A stretch of 40,516 bases of DNA from Gemella sanguinis ATCC 700632 (GTDB lineage Bacteria > Bacillota > Bacilli > Staphylococcales > Gemellaceae). Numbering within the stretch: the stretch's first letter is position 1; every line of letters starts with the position of its first letter. The stretch is taken from NCBI RefSeq assembly GCF_000701685.1, contig NZ_KL370815.1, forward strand, positions 1,332 through 41,847. Direction: 5' to 3'. Both the position numbers and the translations under genes were made by a program. This document shows positions 25,756-34,102 of this stretch, piece by piece. The notes beneath the pieces were generated by a model. It saw only the letters and a program-made list of their open reading frames with translations. It was not told the origin of the DNA and searched no databases.

Positions 25756-26775
25756 ATGAAACTAAATAAAATGATTTCAGTAATAGATACACATACAGCT
25801 GGGGAAGCTGCACGTTTAGTAACAGCAGGAGTTCCAAAAATTCCTGGTAAAGATATAGTTGAGAAAAAACAATATCTTATTGATAATTTAGATGATCTAC
25901 GTAAATCTGTAATGTTCGAACCACGTGGACACCAAGATATGTTTGGAGCATTCTTATTACCTCCAACAAAAGAAGAAGCAGACTTCGCTTTAATCTTCAT
26001 GGATACTGGTGGTTACTTAAACATGTGTGGACACAACACAATCGCAGCGGTAACAGCAGCTGTAGAAACTGGTATGGTTGATGTTGAAGAAGGTGCTACT
26101 GAAAAAGAAGTAGTAGTTGAAACACCAGCTGGGCTTATCTATGCAACAGCTAAATTAAAAGATAACGGAGCAAAAGTAAAAGAAGTTTCATTCAGAAACG
26201 TTGAATCATTCTTATACAAACGCGACTTAGAATTAGATGTTGAAGGAGTTGGACACATCAAATTTGATATTTCATTCGGAGGAAGTTTCTTCTGTATTCT
26301 TTCTGCTGACCAATTAGGATTAGAAGTTAAACCTGAAAATGCTTCTAAATTAAAAGAAGCTGGTCTTAAAATCCGCGATGCAGTTAATGCAAATATCGAA
26401 ATTCAACACCCAACATTATCACACATTAAATCTGTAGACTTAGTTGAAATTTATGACAAACCTTCTCACCCAGAAGCTACTTATAAAAATGTTGTAGTAT
26501 TCGGAGATGGTAACATTGACCGTTCACCATGTGGAACTGGTACTTCAGCTAAATTAGCTACATTATACGCTAAAGGTGAACTTAAACCAGGTGAACCATT
26601 CGTATATGAAAGTATCTTAGGTACTTTATTCAAAGGTAGAATAGTAGAAGAAAGAAAATTAGCCGACTTTGATGCAATCATCCCAGAAATTACTGGTTCT
26701 GGATACATCTTAGGATTCAGTAACTATGTATATGATCCAGATGATTCATTAACTTACGGATTCTTATTAGGATAG
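25756..26775 (+). CDS. prdF: Proline racemase
   Basis: Converts L-proline to the D form used by the reductase, in the cytoplasm, without cofactor. The 339 residues fit the family. Both catalytic cysteines are present: Cys91 in MCGHNTIA and Cys259 in DRSPCGTGTSA. The AAGGAG site precedes the ATG. Having both Cys favours a true racemase/epimerase over a dehydratase; 4-hydroxyproline epimerase is an alternative but the prd context supports proline. Confidence 0.93.
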   Translation: MKLNKMISVIDTHTAGEAARLVTAGVPKIPGKDIVEKKQYLIDNLDDLRKSVMFEPRGHQDMFGAFLLPPTKEEADFALIFMDTGGYLNMCGHNTIAAVTAAVETGMVDVEEGATEKEVVVETPAGLIYATAKLKDNGAKVKEVSFRNVESFLYKRDLELDVEGVGHIKFDISFGGSFFCILSADQLGLEVKPENASKLKEAGLKIRDAVNANIEIQHPTLSHIKSVDLVEIYDKPSHPEATYKNVVVFGDGNIDRSPCGTGTSAKLATLYAKGELKPGEPFVYESILGTLFKGRIVEERKLADFDAIIPEITGSGYILGFSNYVYDPDDSLTYGFLLG

Positions 26776-26787
26776 GAGTGTAGACAT

Positions 26788-27666
26788 ATGAATTTATTAA
26801 CGGTATTATTAGTAATATTAGGAGCTGGAGGAGTATTCTTCTTAGTTTCATTTGTAATGGACGTAGTTAAGCATAAAGATGATTTAGGAAAAGAAAACCC
26901 AATTCTTGGATTCTTCATCGGATTAGTAACTGACTTCTTCGATACATTAGGTATCGGAAGTTTCGCACCAACAACATTATTATTCAAAGTTACTAAATTT
27001 TTAGATACAGATAAAAAAATCCCTGGTACATTAAACGTTGCGCACACAGTGCCAGTATTAATGGAAGCTTTCTTATTCTTAACAGGGGTTAAAGTTGAAG
27101 GTGTTACTTTATTCTCAATGATCGCATCTGCAATCGTAGGTGCACTAGTAGGAGCAAGAATCGTAAACAAACTTCCTGAGAAAAAAATCCAACTTGTTAT
27201 GGGTGTATGTTTAATCGTAACAGCATTCTTAATGGCTTCAGGTCAATTAGGTTGGTTAAAAGCTCTAGGTTCTGGTAACGAAGCAGTTGGTTTAACAGGT
27301 ATTAAACTTATTATCGGTGTTGTAGGTAACTTCATTCTTGGAGCTCTTATGATGGCTGGTGTTGGACTATATGCACCATGTATGGCTATGGTTTATATGT
27401 TAGGACTAAGCCCATTAGTGGCATTCCCTATTATGATGGGATCTTGTGCTGGATTAATGGCTATCGGTTCTCCAGAGTTTATTAGAGCAGGGAACTATAC
27501 TAGAATTGGTTCTCTAGCGATTACTGTTGGGGGAGTTATAGGGGTTACTGTAGCTTACACATTAGTTAAGAGCATGCCACTAGAAGTACTTACTTGGGTA
27601 ATCATTGCAGTTGTTATCGTAACAGGTATCTCTATGATTAAACAAGGTACTAAAAAAGAAGCTTAA
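26788..27666 (+). CDS. TauE/SafE-like membrane transporter linked to prdF
   Basis: The 292-residue product has about eight hydrophobic segments and the TauE/SafE-type pattern FIGLVTDFFDTLGIGSFAPT near residue 47 and a repeated pattern LGALMMAGVGLYAPCMA in the second half. Members export or import small organic anions such as sulfite or sulfoacetate. It starts 12 bp after prdF with AGGAG upstream and ends at a terminator, so it is the last gene of the prdD-prdE-prdF unit. A role in proline uptake or 5-aminovalerate export is plausible from position only. It is not a member of the usual proline permease families. Confidence 0.8.
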   Translation: MNLLTVLLVILGAGGVFFLVSFVMDVVKHKDDLGKENPILGFFIGLVTDFFDTLGIGSFAPTTLLFKVTKFLDTDKKIPGTLNVAHTVPVLMEAFLFLTGVKVEGVTLFSMIASAIVGALVGARIVNKLPEKKIQLVMGVCLIVTAFLMASGQLGWLKALGSGNEAVGLTGIKLIIGVVGNFILGALMMAGVGLYAPCMAMVYMLGLSPLVAFPIMMGSCAGLMAIGSPEFIRAGNYTRIGSLAITVGGVIGVTVAYTLVKSMPLEVLTWVIIAVVIVTGISMIKQGTKKEA

Positions 27667-27676
27667 TATTTAAAAG

Positions 27677-27712
27677 AAAAAACGGAATTTAAAATTAAAT
27701 TCCGTTTTTTTT
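27677..27712 (+). terminator. Terminator of the prdD-prdF-transporter unit
   Basis: AAAACGGAATTTAA pairs with TTAAATTCCGTTTT, followed by TTTT. Confidence 0.9.
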
Positions 27713-27723
27713 ATGTTCAAATA

Positions 27724-27759
27724 ATAAAAGTCATCAAATTATTTTTGATGACTTTTATT
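27724..27759 (-). terminator. Terminator of rarD overlapping its last codons
   Basis: AATAAAAGTCATCAAA (about 27723-27738) pairs with TTTGATGACTTTTATT (27744-27759). The stop codon of the rarD-like gene (27739-27741) is in the loop. Confidence 0.7.
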
Positions 27760-28656
27760 TATTAGGCTTTGTTTTTTCATTGAAGTTACTGCAGAATAAC
27801 AAAATACAATAACTGCAATCCAAATTATTATAAATGAAATAAGTTTTTGGATACTAAGTTGTTCCCCGTAGACAAAAATACCTATAAAAAATTGCATTGT
27901 AGGTGGTAGATATTGAAGTATTCCTAGTAAATAAAGTGGAATATCAATAGCTCCTTTTGCAAAAAGCATAAGAGGTACCGCAGTTACTACACCTGATAAT
28001 AATGCATATATTAAAGTAGATGTCCCATATGTATGGAACGTAATATTGCTGTTTGTTCCTAAGTACCACATGTAAATAAGTGCAATTGGTGATACTATGG
28101 CAGTTTCCACTAATAAACTAGCTTTAGGACTAAGAACGATTTTCTTTTTACATAAACTATACAATCCAAAAGTTAAAGCTAGTAAAATAGAAATCCAAGG
28201 CAATGATCCTAAAGAAATAAATAAGTACAATAGAGAAGCTCCTACACATAAACATGCGATTGTTTGTACTCGTGTTAATTTTTCTTTTAGGAATACTACC
28301 GCTAAAATTATCGTAACTATTGGATTTAAGTAGTAACCGAAACTTGCTTCTAGAACGTGGTTACTATTTACAGCGATAATATAAGTTAACCAGTTAGCAG
28401 TTATCAATAGAGAAGCTGCTATAAGTAGAATAAAACTTTTTTTATCTTTCCAAACTTCTTTAATCTCGTTAAAAATAAATTTTTTATTTGCGGCAACTAA
28501 TACTACAAAAACCATAAAAATAAATGAACACAAAACACGCAGTGAAAGTACTTCGTATGCATCAATACTTTTCAGTAGTTTAAAATAAATAGGGAAGAGC
28601 CCCCAAGAAAAATAGCAAATAAGAATTGCAATCAAACTTTTTTTAGTATTACTCAT
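27739..28656 (-). CDS. rarD: RarD-type EamA family transporter
   Basis: The 305-residue product has ten hydrophobic spans typical of the EamA/DMT fold, with the RarD-type start AILICYFSWGLFPIYFKLL and ANWLTYIIAVNSNHVLEAS near residue 80. RarD relatives are listed as chloramphenicol-sensitive proteins; the true substrate is unknown. The ATG at 28656 is chosen because GAGAGGG lies just upstream; a TTG five codons earlier overlaps that site. It lies between the prd and grd units on the opposite strand. Confidence 0.88.
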   Translation of the reverse strand: MSNTKKSLIAILICYFSWGLFPIYFKLLKSIDAYEVLSLRVLCSFIFMVFVVLVAANKKFIFNEIKEVWKDKKSFILLIAASLLITANWLTYIIAVNSNHVLEASFGYYLNPIVTIILAVVFLKEKLTRVQTIACLCVGASLLYLFISLGSLPWISILLALTFGLYSLCKKKIVLSPKASLLVETAIVSPIALIYMWYLGTNSNITFHTYGTSTLIYALLSGVVTAVPLMLFAKGAIDIPLYLLGILQYLPPTMQFFIGIFVYGEQLSIQKLISFIIIWIAVIVFCYSAVTSMKKQSLINKSHQK

Positions 28657-29002
28657 AAATATCCCTCTCAATGTCTAAAAGTTATTATTATATAAGTATA
28701 TAGCAAATGTAAATAATAATCAATAACTAATAAAATTAAATAATAACACTAAAATTATATAGATTTTTGGTGTATGGCAATAAGGGACTTTATAAAGTTT
28801 AGAATTGGAAATGAAAAAATGTTATTTGTATTTTAAGTAGTATATTTGTTTACTAATAGAGATAGGGAGATAAAAATATACTTTTTATAAATGAGAATAC
28901 AAATATATTTTAGAGACAGTGGTAAGCCTTTTCAGAAAATACTTTCCATTATTATGTAATTGTTATAGAATAGTTATATAAGATATAAATCTGATTGAAA
29001 AA
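28657..29002. other. Divergent intergenic region before the glycine riboswitch
   Basis: About 345 AT-rich bases between rarD and the riboswitch. It must hold the divergent promoters, but no -35/-10 pair convinces me; TAGAAT at 28966-28971 is one possible -10 box for the grd operon. No gene or repeat was seen. Confidence 0.5.
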
Positions 29003-29103
29003 TACAGGAGAGAACATAAGTCACCGAAGGGACAAATTGGTATTTGGCGATTATCGATGAAATTCTCAGGTACAGGGACTGTATTTTGACAGAACTCTGA
29101 AGC
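29003..29103 (+). promoter_or_regulatory. Glycine riboswitch upstream of the grd operon
   Basis: The conserved glycine aptamer blocks are present in order: GGAGAGAAC, GTCACCGAAGGGACAAA (about 29020-29036), TTCTCAGGTACAGGGACTG (about 29063-29081), and AGAACTCTGAAG. Only one full aptamer is visible. An intrinsic terminator follows at 29114, so glycine binding is expected to let transcription continue into glycine reductase. Confidence 0.9.
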
Positions 29104-29113
29104 ATATAGTCAA

Positions 29114-29152
29114 CAGAGAGAAAGCTAGCTTTCTTTCTGTTTTTATTTTTTT
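29114..29152 (+). terminator. Riboswitch-controlled terminator
   Basis: CAGAGAGAAAGC (29114-29125) pairs with GCTTTCTTTCTG (29128-29139) with one G-T pair, then TTTTTATTTTTTT. The T-tract abuts the AAGGAGG ribosome site of grdX. Confidence 0.88.
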
Positions 29153-29165
29153 AAGGAGGGGTGCT

Positions 29166-29534
29166 ATGAAATTAATAACAAATAATCCTAAATTTAAATC
29201 GGAAAAATATAGGGATATAGATATCGAATATTATGATGCTGATTATCTAGATATATTAATAAAAGTTAGAGATTTAGTGTATAGGAATTATGAATTGGTT
29301 ACACATCCACTTTATGGAAGTGTTAAACCTAATGAGACAATCTATAGATCTGTCGTTATAAAAGAGGGAAATGTCTTAGATTTAAATTCAGTTAACTTAG
29401 CATCAGAGGCTATAGGGACTTTTGAAAAGTTTAGAAAAAATAGGGGAGTTCCAAATTGGACTGAAAGCGTAAGGGACGATTTTAGTGTTATTGATCATGA
29501 TTTAATATCTAACGCTATAAAAAGAATACTATAA
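29166..29534 (+). CDS. grdX: GrdX family protein
   Basis: The 122-residue product matches the GrdX protein found at the head of glycine reductase operons (KLITNNPKF at the start, and YELVTHPLYGSVKPNETIYR about residue 42-61). Its function is unknown. It is soluble, without Cys motifs. AAGGAGG sits 6 nt before the ATG, right after the riboswitch terminator, so it is the first gene controlled by glycine. Confidence 0.87.
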   Translation: MKLITNNPKFKSEKYRDIDIEYYDADYLDILIKVRDLVYRNYELVTHPLYGSVKPNETIYRSVVIKEGNVLDLNSVNLASEAIGTFEKFRKNRGVPNWTESVRDDFSVIDHDLISNAIKRIL

Positions 29535-29554
29535 AAATACAAAGGAGAATAATT

Positions 29555-30499
29555 ATGACAAGAGATTACGATGTAATAATTATAGGTTCAGGGCCTGCAG
29601 GATTATCAGCAGCGCTATATGCATCACGTGCAAAACTAAATACATTGGTATTAGAAAAATCAAAAAATGGTGGACAAGCAGCCATTACTCACTTGATTGA
29701 AAACTATCCTGGTGCTGTAGAAGATCCAACAGGACCTAGAGTAACTGCTCGTATGGTTGAGCAAGCTAAAAGTTTTGGTGCTGAAATTAAACAAGATGAA
29801 GTTCTAGATGTTGACTTCACTGGCGATGTTAAAGTAGTTAAATGTGTAAGTGGAGATTACACAGCCAAAACAGTTATTATAGCAACAGGAGCATCTCCTA
29901 GAAAATTAGATGCGCCAGGTATTAGAGAGCTTGAAAGTAAAGGTATTTCATACTGTGCTACATGTGACGGAGACTTTTTCGAAGGATTAGATGTATACGT
30001 AGTAGGAGGGGCAAACAGTGCTGTAGAGGAAGCTTTATTCTTAACTAAATTTGCTCGTAAAGTAACAATTGTTTATCGTAGAGAAAATGTTCGCTGTGAA
30101 AAAGTAACTGCAGAGAAAGCTAAAAACAATCCAAAAATTGAAATTTTAGGAAATACTGTTGTAACTGAAGCAATTGGTGATGGTATCTTAGAAGCTATTA
30201 AGCTTAAAAACTTAGTAACTGGAGAAGAATATGTTATTGAAGCAGATGAAGAAGATGGAACAATGGGATTATTCTTCTTTATCGGATATATTCCTCAAAC
30301 TAAACTTTTTGAAGGAAAAGTTGAAATGACAGAAGACGGATATATTAAAGCAGGAGAAGACACACGCACAAGTGTACCAGGTGTTTATGTAGCTGGAGAT
30401 TGTCGTGTTAAAGATATTCGTCAAGTAGTAACTGCGGTATCTGATGGAGCTGTTGCAGCGATTCGTGCAGAAAAATATATTGCAGAAAAATTTGAATAA
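29555..30499 (+). CDS. trxB: Thioredoxin reductase of the glycine reductase system
   Basis: Passes electrons from NAD(P)H through FAD and a disulfide to TrxA. The 314 residues carry the FAD motif GSGPAGLSAA (11-20), the redox CATC at Cys134/Cys137 (YCATCDGDFF), a second nucleotide-binding motif VVGGANSAVEEA and the FAD end motif GVYVAGDCR. The NADPH-binding RR element is YRRENVRC, which keeps the arginines but is not the usual HRRDxLRA. AAGGAG precedes the ATG; it lies 20 bp after grdX. Confidence 0.92.
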   Translation: MTRDYDVIIIGSGPAGLSAALYASRAKLNTLVLEKSKNGGQAAITHLIENYPGAVEDPTGPRVTARMVEQAKSFGAEIKQDEVLDVDFTGDVKVVKCVSGDYTAKTVIIATGASPRKLDAPGIRELESKGISYCATCDGDFFEGLDVYVVGGANSAVEEALFLTKFARKVTIVYRRENVRCEKVTAEKAKNNPKIEILGNTVVTEAIGDGILEAIKLKNLVTGEEYVIEADEEDGTMGLFFFIGYIPQTKLFEGKVEMTEDGYIKAGEDTRTSVPGVYVAGDCRVKDIRQVVTAVSDGAVAAIRAEKYIAEKFE

Positions 30500-30556
30500 C
30501 GGTAATAATCTATTAAAAAAAACATATTACAAGTATAAGTAAAGGAGAAGAAGATC

Positions 30557-30874
30557 ATGTTAGAACTAACAAAAGAAACTTTTGAACAAGAAGTACTAGA
30601 AGCTGAAGGTTACGTTTTTGTAGACTTTTGGAGCCAAGGATGTGAACCTTGTAAAGCTTTAATGCCAGATGTGCATAAATTAGCTGAACAATATGGGGAT
30701 AAAATTAAATTCACATCACTAGATACTACAAAAGCACGTCGCTTAGCGATTAAACAAAAAGTACTAGGGTTACCAACATTAGCTATATATAAAGATGGTA
30801 GTAAGCTTGAAGAAGTAACAAAAGATGATGCTACTATTCCAAATATAGAAGCTATGATCAAAAAATATTACTAA
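30557..30874 (+). CDS. trxA: Thioredoxin with atypical GCEPC active site
   Basis: Reduces the selenoprotein components of glycine reductase. The 105 residues have the thioredoxin fold, but the active site is [10 protein letters not shown] (Cys32-Glu-Pro-Cys35) instead of WCGPC. Thioredoxins of clostridial glycine reductase systems also depart from CGPC. The cis-Pro is in [19 protein letters not shown] precedes the ATG. A 57-bp gap separates it from trxB. Confidence 0.92.
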   Translation: MLELTKETFEQEVLEAEGYVFVDFWSQGCEPCKALMPDVHKLAEQYGDKIKFTSLDTTKARRLAIKQKVLGLPTLAIYKDGSKLEEVTKDDATIPNIEAMIKKYY

Positions 30875-30905
30875 AAAAAAATAATATAATAGGGAGGTAT
30901 TTAGT

Positions 30906-32192
30906 ATGCGTCTTGAACTAGGTAAGATTCATATCAAAGACATACAATTTGCTAACGAATCAAAAATTGAGGCAAATGTATTATATGTTAATAAGGAAGA
31001 GTTAATAAAAGCTGTATGGGAAGATGAAGCAATTGCTTCTGTTGATCTTGAAATTGCTCGTCCGGGAGAAAGTGTTCGTATCACACCGGTAAAAGATGTA
31101 ATTGAACCACGTGTTAAAGTTGAAGGACGTGGTGGTATCTTCCCTGGTATCCTATCTAAAGTGGATACCGTTGGGGAAGGACGTACAATTGCTCTTAAAG
31201 GTATGGCGGTAGTAACAACAGGTAAAATCGTAGGATTCCAAGAAGGAATTATTGATATGACGGGATTAGGTGCTGAATATACACCATTTTCTAAAACAAA
31301 TAACTTAGTAGTTATTGCAGAACCTGTTGAAGGAATTAAACAACATGAACACGAAAAAGCTGTTCGTTACATTGGATTCAAAGCTGCAAGATATATTGCA
31401 GAATTAGCTCGTGAACTAGAACCAGAAGAAGTTGATGTTTACGAAACAAAACCATTGTTAGAACAAATTGCTGAATATCCAGATCTACCAAAAGTAGGAT
31501 ATGTGTACATGTTACAAACACAAGGATTACTACACGATACATATGTATATGGTGTAGATGCTAAACAAATAGTACCAACAATTCTTTATCCAACAGAAAT
31601 TATGGATGGAGCTATAGTAAGTGGTAACTGTGTATCTGCATGTGATAAAAACCCAACATACGTTCACTTAAATAATGGAGTAATTGAAGATTTATACAAA
31701 AAACATGGTAAAGAAATTAACTTCTTAGGAGTAATAATTACTAATGAAAATGTTTATTTAATGGATAAAGAACGTTCTTCTAACTGGACTGCAAAACTTT
31801 GCCGTTATCTAAACTTAGATGCAGTAATTGTATCACAAGAAGGATTCGGAAACCCTGACACTGACTTAATCATGAACTGCAAAAAAATCGAAGCAGAAGA
31901 AATTAAAACTGTTATCGTAACTGATGAATATGCAGGACGTGATGGAGGAAGCCAAAGTTTAGCTGATGCTGACGTTGCTGCTAATGCAGTAGTAACTGGA
32001 GGAAATGCTAACCAATTGGTAGTATTACCAAAATTAGATAAAGTTATCGGACATCTTGAAGTAGTTGATGTAATCGCTGGTGGACACCAAGATTCTCTAC
32101 GTGAAGATGGAACAATAGAAGTAGAAATCCAAGCAATCACAGGAGCAACTAATGAAACTGGATTTGGATATCTAAGTGCAAAAACTTACTAA
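30906..32192 (+). CDS. grdE: Glycine reductase component B proprotein GrdE
   Basis: GrdE is cut into the two pyruvoyl-enzyme subunits of component B, which bind glycine as a Schiff base. The 428-residue proprotein has its expected cleavage point at SGNCVSACDKNP, with Cys242, the same residue number as in Eubacterium acidaminophilum. GGGAGG precedes the ATG. It works with GrdB, whose Sec takes the carboxymethyl group. The N-terminal part recalls PrdA and PrdD in fold. Confidence 0.95.
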   Translation: MRLELGKIHIKDIQFANESKIEANVLYVNKEELIKAVWEDEAIASVDLEIARPGESVRITPVKDVIEPRVKVEGRGGIFPGILSKVDTVGEGRTIALKGMAVVTTGKIVGFQEGIIDMTGLGAEYTPFSKTNNLVVIAEPVEGIKQHEHEKAVRYIGFKAARYIAELARELEPEEVDVYETKPLLEQIAEYPDLPKVGYVYMLQTQGLLHDTYVYGVDAKQIVPTILYPTEIMDGAIVSGNCVSACDKNPTYVHLNNGVIEDLYKKHGKEINFLGVIITNENVYLMDKERSSNWTAKLCRYLNLDAVIVSQEGFGNPDTDLIMNCKKIEAEEIKTVIVTDEYAGRDGGSQSLADADVAANAVVTGGNANQLVVLPKLDKVIGHLEVVDVIAGGHQDSLREDGTIEVEIQAITGATNETGFGYLSAKTY

Positions 32193-32237
32193 TCTAGAAT
32201 TTAAAGTTAATAAAGTTTATCAAGGAGGAATAAGATA

Positions 32238-32699
32238 ATGGTTAGTCTTGTTAATAAAAAAGTAATAATCATTGGGGACCGTGATGGTATTCCAGGATTA
32301 GCTATTGAAGAATGTGTTAAACCAATTGAAGGAGTAGAGGTAGTATTCTCATCTACTGAGTGCTTTGTCTGAACGGCTGCCGGCGCTATGGACCTAGAAA
32401 ACCAAAAACGTATTAAAGAAGCTGCCGAAAAATTCGGTAACGAAAATCTTGTGGTTTTATTAGGTGCTGCAGAAGCCGAAGCTGCTGGTCTAGCAGCTGA
32501 AACAGTTACAGTAGGGGATCCAACATTTGCAGGCCCACTAGCAGGTGTGGAATTAAACTTAGCTGTATATCATATCGTAGAAGATGAAATTAAATCTCAA
32601 ATTGATGAAGAAATCTACGAAGACCAAGTAGGAATGATGGAAATGGTATTAGAAGTTGACGAAATCGCTAGCGAAATGCAAGATGTTCGTGGTGAATAA
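32238..32699 (+). CDS. grdA: Glycine reductase selenoprotein A
   Basis: GrdA is the small mobile selenoprotein that carries the carboxymethyl group from component B to component C. Starting at the ATG at 32238 (AAGGAGG upstream) and reading through the UGA at 32370-32372 gives 153 residues with Sec45 in the typical [15 protein letters not shown] block. The 3' part (from 32388) is not a separate gene. The stretch just after the UGA (GGCTGCCGGCGC) is GC-rich for this genome, but I could not draw a clear SECIS hairpin. Confidence 0.96.
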
Positions 32700-32736
32700 C
32701 TTTTAAAATCAAATAAAAAAGTAGGGGGAAATAACA

Positions 32737-34044
32737 ATGTCTAAAATAAGAGTAGTACATTATATAAACCAATTCTTTGCGGGTGTTGGTGGAGAGGAAC
32801 AAGCTCATATAGCACCTGAATTAAGAAAAGAATTACCACCAATTAGTACTCAATTACAAGGGAAATTGGGAGAAGATTTTGAAGTAGTAGCTGCAGTAGT
32901 TTGTGGAGATAGCTATTTCAATGAAAACTTAGAAAGTGTTCAAAAAGAACTTCTTGAGATGATTAAAGGGTGTGATCCTCAATTATTCATCGCAGGACCA
33001 GCTTTTAATGCAGGGCGTTACGGGGTAGCTGCAGGGACAATAACAAAAGCTGTTCAAGATGAATTACATATTCCAGCTGTAACAGCTATGTATGAAGAAA
33101 ACCCTGGTACTGACATGTTCAAAAAAGATGTTTATATTCTTGAAACATCAGATAGTGCTGCAGGTATGAGAAAAGCATTACCAAAACTTGCAAAATTTGC
33201 TGCAAAATTAGCTAAAGGAGAAGAAATCTTATCTCCTAAAGAAGAAGGATATCACCAACGTGGACTTCGTGTAAACTTCTTCAGTGAAACTCGTGGTTCT
33301 GAACGTGCAGTAGAAATGCTTGTGAAAAAAATTAAAGGTGAAGAATTCGAAACAGAATATCCAATGCCTAACTTTGACAGAGTTGAACCAAATCCAGCTG
33401 TTAAAGACTTAAGTAAAGCTAAAATTGCTTTAGTTACATCTGGAGGAATTGTTCCTAAAGGAAACCCTGATCATATTGAATCATCATCTGCTTCAAAATA
33501 TGGAGAATATAGCTTAGAAGGTTTTGATGATTTAACAGCTGAAACTCACGAAACAGCACACGGTGGATACGACCCAGTTTATGCTAATGAAGATGCAGAC
33601 CGTGTATTACCAGTTGATGTAATGAGAGATTTAGTAAAAGAGGGAGTAATTGGATCATTACATGAAAAATTCTATACTACAGTAGGTAACGGAACTGCCG
33701 TTGCTAATGCAGTAGCATTCGCTAGTGAATTTGCTCAAAAATTAGTGGCAGATGGTGTAGATGCTGTTGTTCTAACTTCAACTTGAGGTACTTGTACACG
33801 TTGCGGTGCAACGTTAGTAAAAGAAATAGAGAGAGCTGGTATTCCTGTAGTACATATGTGTACAGTAGTTCCGATTTCTCTAACAGTAGGAGCAAACAGA
33901 ATCGTTCCTACAATCGCTATACCTCACCCACTTGGAGATCCTAAATTAGATCACGATGAAGAGAAAAAATTACGTAGAGGTCTAGTAGACAAAGCATTGC
34001 ATGCATTAACTGTTGAGGTTGATGGTCAAACAGTGTTTGAATAA
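32737..34044 (+). CDS. grdB: Glycine reductase component B selenoprotein GrdB
   Basis: GrdB is the 50-kDa-class selenoprotein subunit of component B, giving specificity for glycine or a related substrate. Reading through the UGA at 33784-33786 gives 435 residues with Sec350 in STUGTCTRCG, a UxxC motif at the same position as in E. acidaminophilum GrdB. The N-terminus (VVHYINQFFAGVGGEEQAH) is typical. GrdB, GrdF (sarcosine) and GrdI (betaine) are related; the glycine assignment rests on the operon and riboswitch. The ATG follows AGGGGGA. Confidence 0.93.
33798..33814 (+). promoter_or_regulatory. Candidate SECIS hairpin of grdB
   Basis: ACGTTGC (33798-33804) pairs perfectly with GCAACGT (33808-33814) around a GGT loop, whose first base is 19 nt after the UGA. 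A short stem with a G/U-containing loop at this distance is what bacterial SelB recognises. Confidence 0.6.
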
Positions 34045-34065
34045 AAAATAAAAAAGAAGGGGGAG

Positions 34066-34090
34066 CTTGGGGTACTTATTGTATCCCAAG
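34066..34090 (+). promoter_or_regulatory. Hairpin between ribosome site and start codon of grdC
   Basis: CTTGGGGTAC (34066-34075) pairs with GTATCCCAAG (34081-34090) around TTATT, with one G-T pair. The only good ribosome site (AGAAGGGGGAG) ends right before it and the grdC ATG lies 12 nt after it. Confidence 0.6.
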
Positions 34091-34102
34091 CAACAAGTAA
34101 CG

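Noticed and set aside
32388-32699. A separate gene in grdA
   Set aside because: It is the in-frame continuation of GrdA past the Sec codon at 32370.
33856-34044. A separate gene after the grdB UGA
   Set aside because: It is the in-frame C-terminus of GrdB; no ribosome site of its own.
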